A program made the translations under genes and the position numbers. Below, one piece after another: positions 14,199 through 15,496 of a stretch of DNA of 15,496 nucleotides. Each line of letters opens with the position of its first letter. Within the stretch, counting starts at the first letter, position 1. Origin of the DNA: Pelagophyceae sp. CCMP2097 (taxonomy: Eukaryota; Sar; Pelagophyceae); contig MU657172.1 of NCBI GenBank assembly GCA_026770575.1, forward strand, positions 803,573 to 819,068, written 5' to 3'. The notes below the pieces were generated by a model. The model worked only from the letters and a program-made list of their open reading frames with translations. It had not been told where the DNA came from and made no database searches.

Positions 14199-14217
14199 TC
14201 TTGAATCAAGTGGTTTT
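14199..14217 (-). repeat. Diverged inverted copy of the 11265/11385 repeat
   Basis: The reverse complement reads AAAACCACTTGATTCAAGA, with 17 of 19 bases matching the earlier copies. It is followed by a G-run, as is the second earlier copy. Confidence 0.6.
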
Positions 14218-14291
14218 CTTACCCTCGAGGACGGCCGTGCGCAGGGTGCGAGAGCGGCTCATGCAGACGGCGTTCTTCGGCCGGCGTTGAC

Positions 14292-14822
14292 ATGGCCAGG
14301 TCGTTTGGCCTTGTCCTCGGGGCCTTCGATGGCCTCGGAGTGCTGCAGGCCACGGTACTTTGCGCACGATCTCGGCCACGCTACGCTGGCGACGTGGCCT
14401 CTTTGATGATGGGCGGCGTCATCACCATCGCGTACGCTGTCCACGGCTGCCGCCGCGCAGCGCACGTTGGGATGCTGTTATTTGCCGTCTACGTTGCTTA
14501 TATGCTCCGCCCGTTCTTCTTCGTTCTTGGATTTCCTTCGAAACGCTGTGGCGGGGAGTTGAGGGAGGCCCTCTCACTCCTTGATGATTCTATCGTGCGG
14601 CGTCCTTGGGAGCGTCGTCTCCTTGCAGTTGTGTATCCCAACCCACCTGGGACGCCCCCGGTGCCCGGGTTTGAGAGTACTTTGTTCTTTGGTCGTGGGG
14701 AGCTGCAAAGCCCGGGACCGTCTTTGTTCTGCTTCTTTTTCTCCGTCGGCCCATTGCTGCCTCTCCGCGTCGCATCGGGTCCCCGCCGATGCTCCGCTCT
14801 GGGCGTCGCTGCTGGTCGATAG
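14292..14822 (+). CDS. Candidate multi-pass membrane protein, N-terminal part
   Basis: The ATG at 14292 follows an in-frame TGA and opens a frame whose first 80 codons are hydrophobic. Likely membrane segments are SFGLVLGAFDGLGVLQATVL (residues 4-23), VASLMMGGVITIAYAV (about 35-50) and VGMLLFAVYVAYML (about 59-72), separated by Arg-rich loops (CARSRPRY, HGCRRAAH). The general pattern is that of a small integral membrane protein; I do not recognise the family. After about residue 80 the sequence becomes Pro/Gly/Ser-rich and loses third-position bias, so the true exon may end near 14520-14560 and the listed stop may belong to intron or repeat sequence. Confidence 0.4.
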   Translation: MARSFGLVLGAFDGLGVLQATVLCARSRPRYAGDVASLMMGGVITIAYAVHGCRRAAHVGMLLFAVYVAYMLRPFFFVLGFPSKRCGGELREALSLLDDSIVRRPWERRLLAVVYPNPPGTPPVPGFESTLFFGRGELQSPGPSLFCFFFSVGPLLPLRVASGPRRCSALGVAAGR

Positions 14823-15041
14823 GGTTGGGGGATTTGAACATCCCCCATAATTCTTTGAATTCATTTTCGGTGTTATTCGAGAGTTTGGGCCGACGCGCAG
14901 TGACAAGGAGCCTCGAGAGTGGCGTGGAATCCTTCGTGTCGTAGGACCGCGCCCTCGTCCGACTTCCTCCTTCCGCCAGGTATGCTCGGCGTCCCCTTTT
15001 CTGACGGAAATCTACTTCAACTCCGGTGGACTCATTATCAC

Positions 15042-15106
15042 TGCTCGTCCGCGCCCTGCTTTTCCACGACACGCGTCGCGTAAGCCATCCCTTCCCGTCA
15101 AGTTGA
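15042..15106 (+). repeat. 65-bp tandem repeat, copy 1
   Basis: TGCTCGTCC(G/A)CGCCCTGCT and CGTAAGCCA(T/C)CC recur at 15131-15193, with an 89-bp period. This copy contains the 28 bases shared with 592-619. The minus-strand ORFs across this region (reading GWLTRRVSW twice) are explained by the repeat. Confidence 0.8.
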
Positions 15107-15130
15107 TCTCTGTGGCTCCTTGTCTGACTG

Positions 15131-15193
15131 TGCTCGTCCACGCCCTGCTCGTCCACGACACGCGCCGCGTAAGCCACCCTCCCGTCGAGTTGA
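15131..15193 (+). repeat. 65-bp tandem repeat, copy 2
   Basis: This is the partner of 15042-15106. It differs at several sites, including CGCGCCGCG in place of CGCGTCGCG. Confidence 0.8.
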
Positions 15194-15349
15194 AGTCATC
15201 AACGGACAGCTCCGTCCAACGGGCGCCTAGCGGCGTCCATTGGACTCCGCCATCCGTTGGCCTCATCTTAGATGTATTAAAGCTGTTTATAAATGTGACG
15301 CCCGCTGAAGGGCTCGCTGCGCTCTGTGAGACATTCGATCGCACGTTTC

Positions 15350-15490
15350 GGCGCGCCGCTTGGGGGCACGCCGGGCCCGGACTCTCGCGGGCGCCGGGGG
15401 GAGACCCCCCGCCCCCCCTTAGACTTCTTACCCGCTTTCAAATCGTCGGCTTGCTCGTATCGGCTCGGCCGGCGAGGCGCGCCGCTTGGG
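15350..15490 (+). repeat. GC-rich tract with 15-bp direct repeats
   Basis: GGCGCGCCGCTTGGG occurs at 15350-15364 and 15476-15490. Between them, GCGCCGGGGGGAGAC (about 15390) is an inverted match to part of the foldback repeat at 571-592, placing the same repeat family at both ends of the window. No gene is seen from 14823 to the end. Confidence 0.6.
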
Positions 15491-15496
15491 AGCGCG

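Noticed and set aside
14590..15177. 195-codon minus-strand ORF
   Set aside because: It crosses the 65-bp tandem repeats and lies antisense to the membrane-protein candidate, with no recognisable motif and weak third-position bias.

Overview
This window looks like nuclear DNA from a GC-rich protist, most likely a unicellular alga. Candidate coding pieces have strongly G/C-ending third codon positions. They are broken by short introns (about 50 to 300 nt, mostly GT-AG, one probable GC-AG) and sit among AT-richer, repeat-filled DNA. There are no Shine-Dalgarno sites, operons or long clean bacterial ORFs. GC-AG introns plus this base composition would suit a haptophyte or dinoflagellate, but that placement is inference; nothing here fixes the taxon.

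The one securely recognised gene is SLX1 on the minus strand (10034-11321). It is the GIY-YIG catalytic subunit of the SLX1-SLX4 structure-specific endonuclease. I reconstruct four exons, with every splice phase consistent: a GIY-YIG nuclease domain, a C-terminal RING-like zinc finger and a terminal SUMO-interacting-type motif. The second best gene model is a four-exon minus-strand gene of unknown function (4774-6094) whose splice phases also all agree. A third strong coding block is an unrecognised proline-rich protein on the minus strand (7516-8688). Weaker calls are a BED-type zinc-finger protein (8929-9402, +), an EF-hand-like ORF with a frameshift (6405-6956, +), an SH3/KOW-like exon (12550-12934, +), a first exon (12991-13155, -), a membrane protein (14292-14822, +) and some orphan exons.

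Layout: 1-2068 is repeats (60-bp inverted repeats, GC-rich foldback elements, a hairpin array). 2069-2332 is a small ORF. 2596-2904 is a MITE-like element. 3326-3512 is an orphan exon. 3726-4815 holds a degenerate paralogous gene tail and minisatellites that face the four-exon gene. 5500-7300 mixes exons with several tandem repeat families. 7516-11321 is the gene-dense centre. 11265-12550 holds nested inverted repeats. 13376-13845 holds a duplicated 60-mer and a symmetric TATA-bearing inverted repeat. 14823-15496 is repeats, one of which also occurs near position 600.

I see no operon-like logic or shared pathway between the genes. The most interesting signals are the SLX1 gene architecture, a homologous repeat shared by two introns of one gene, and several short foldback elements that look mobile.
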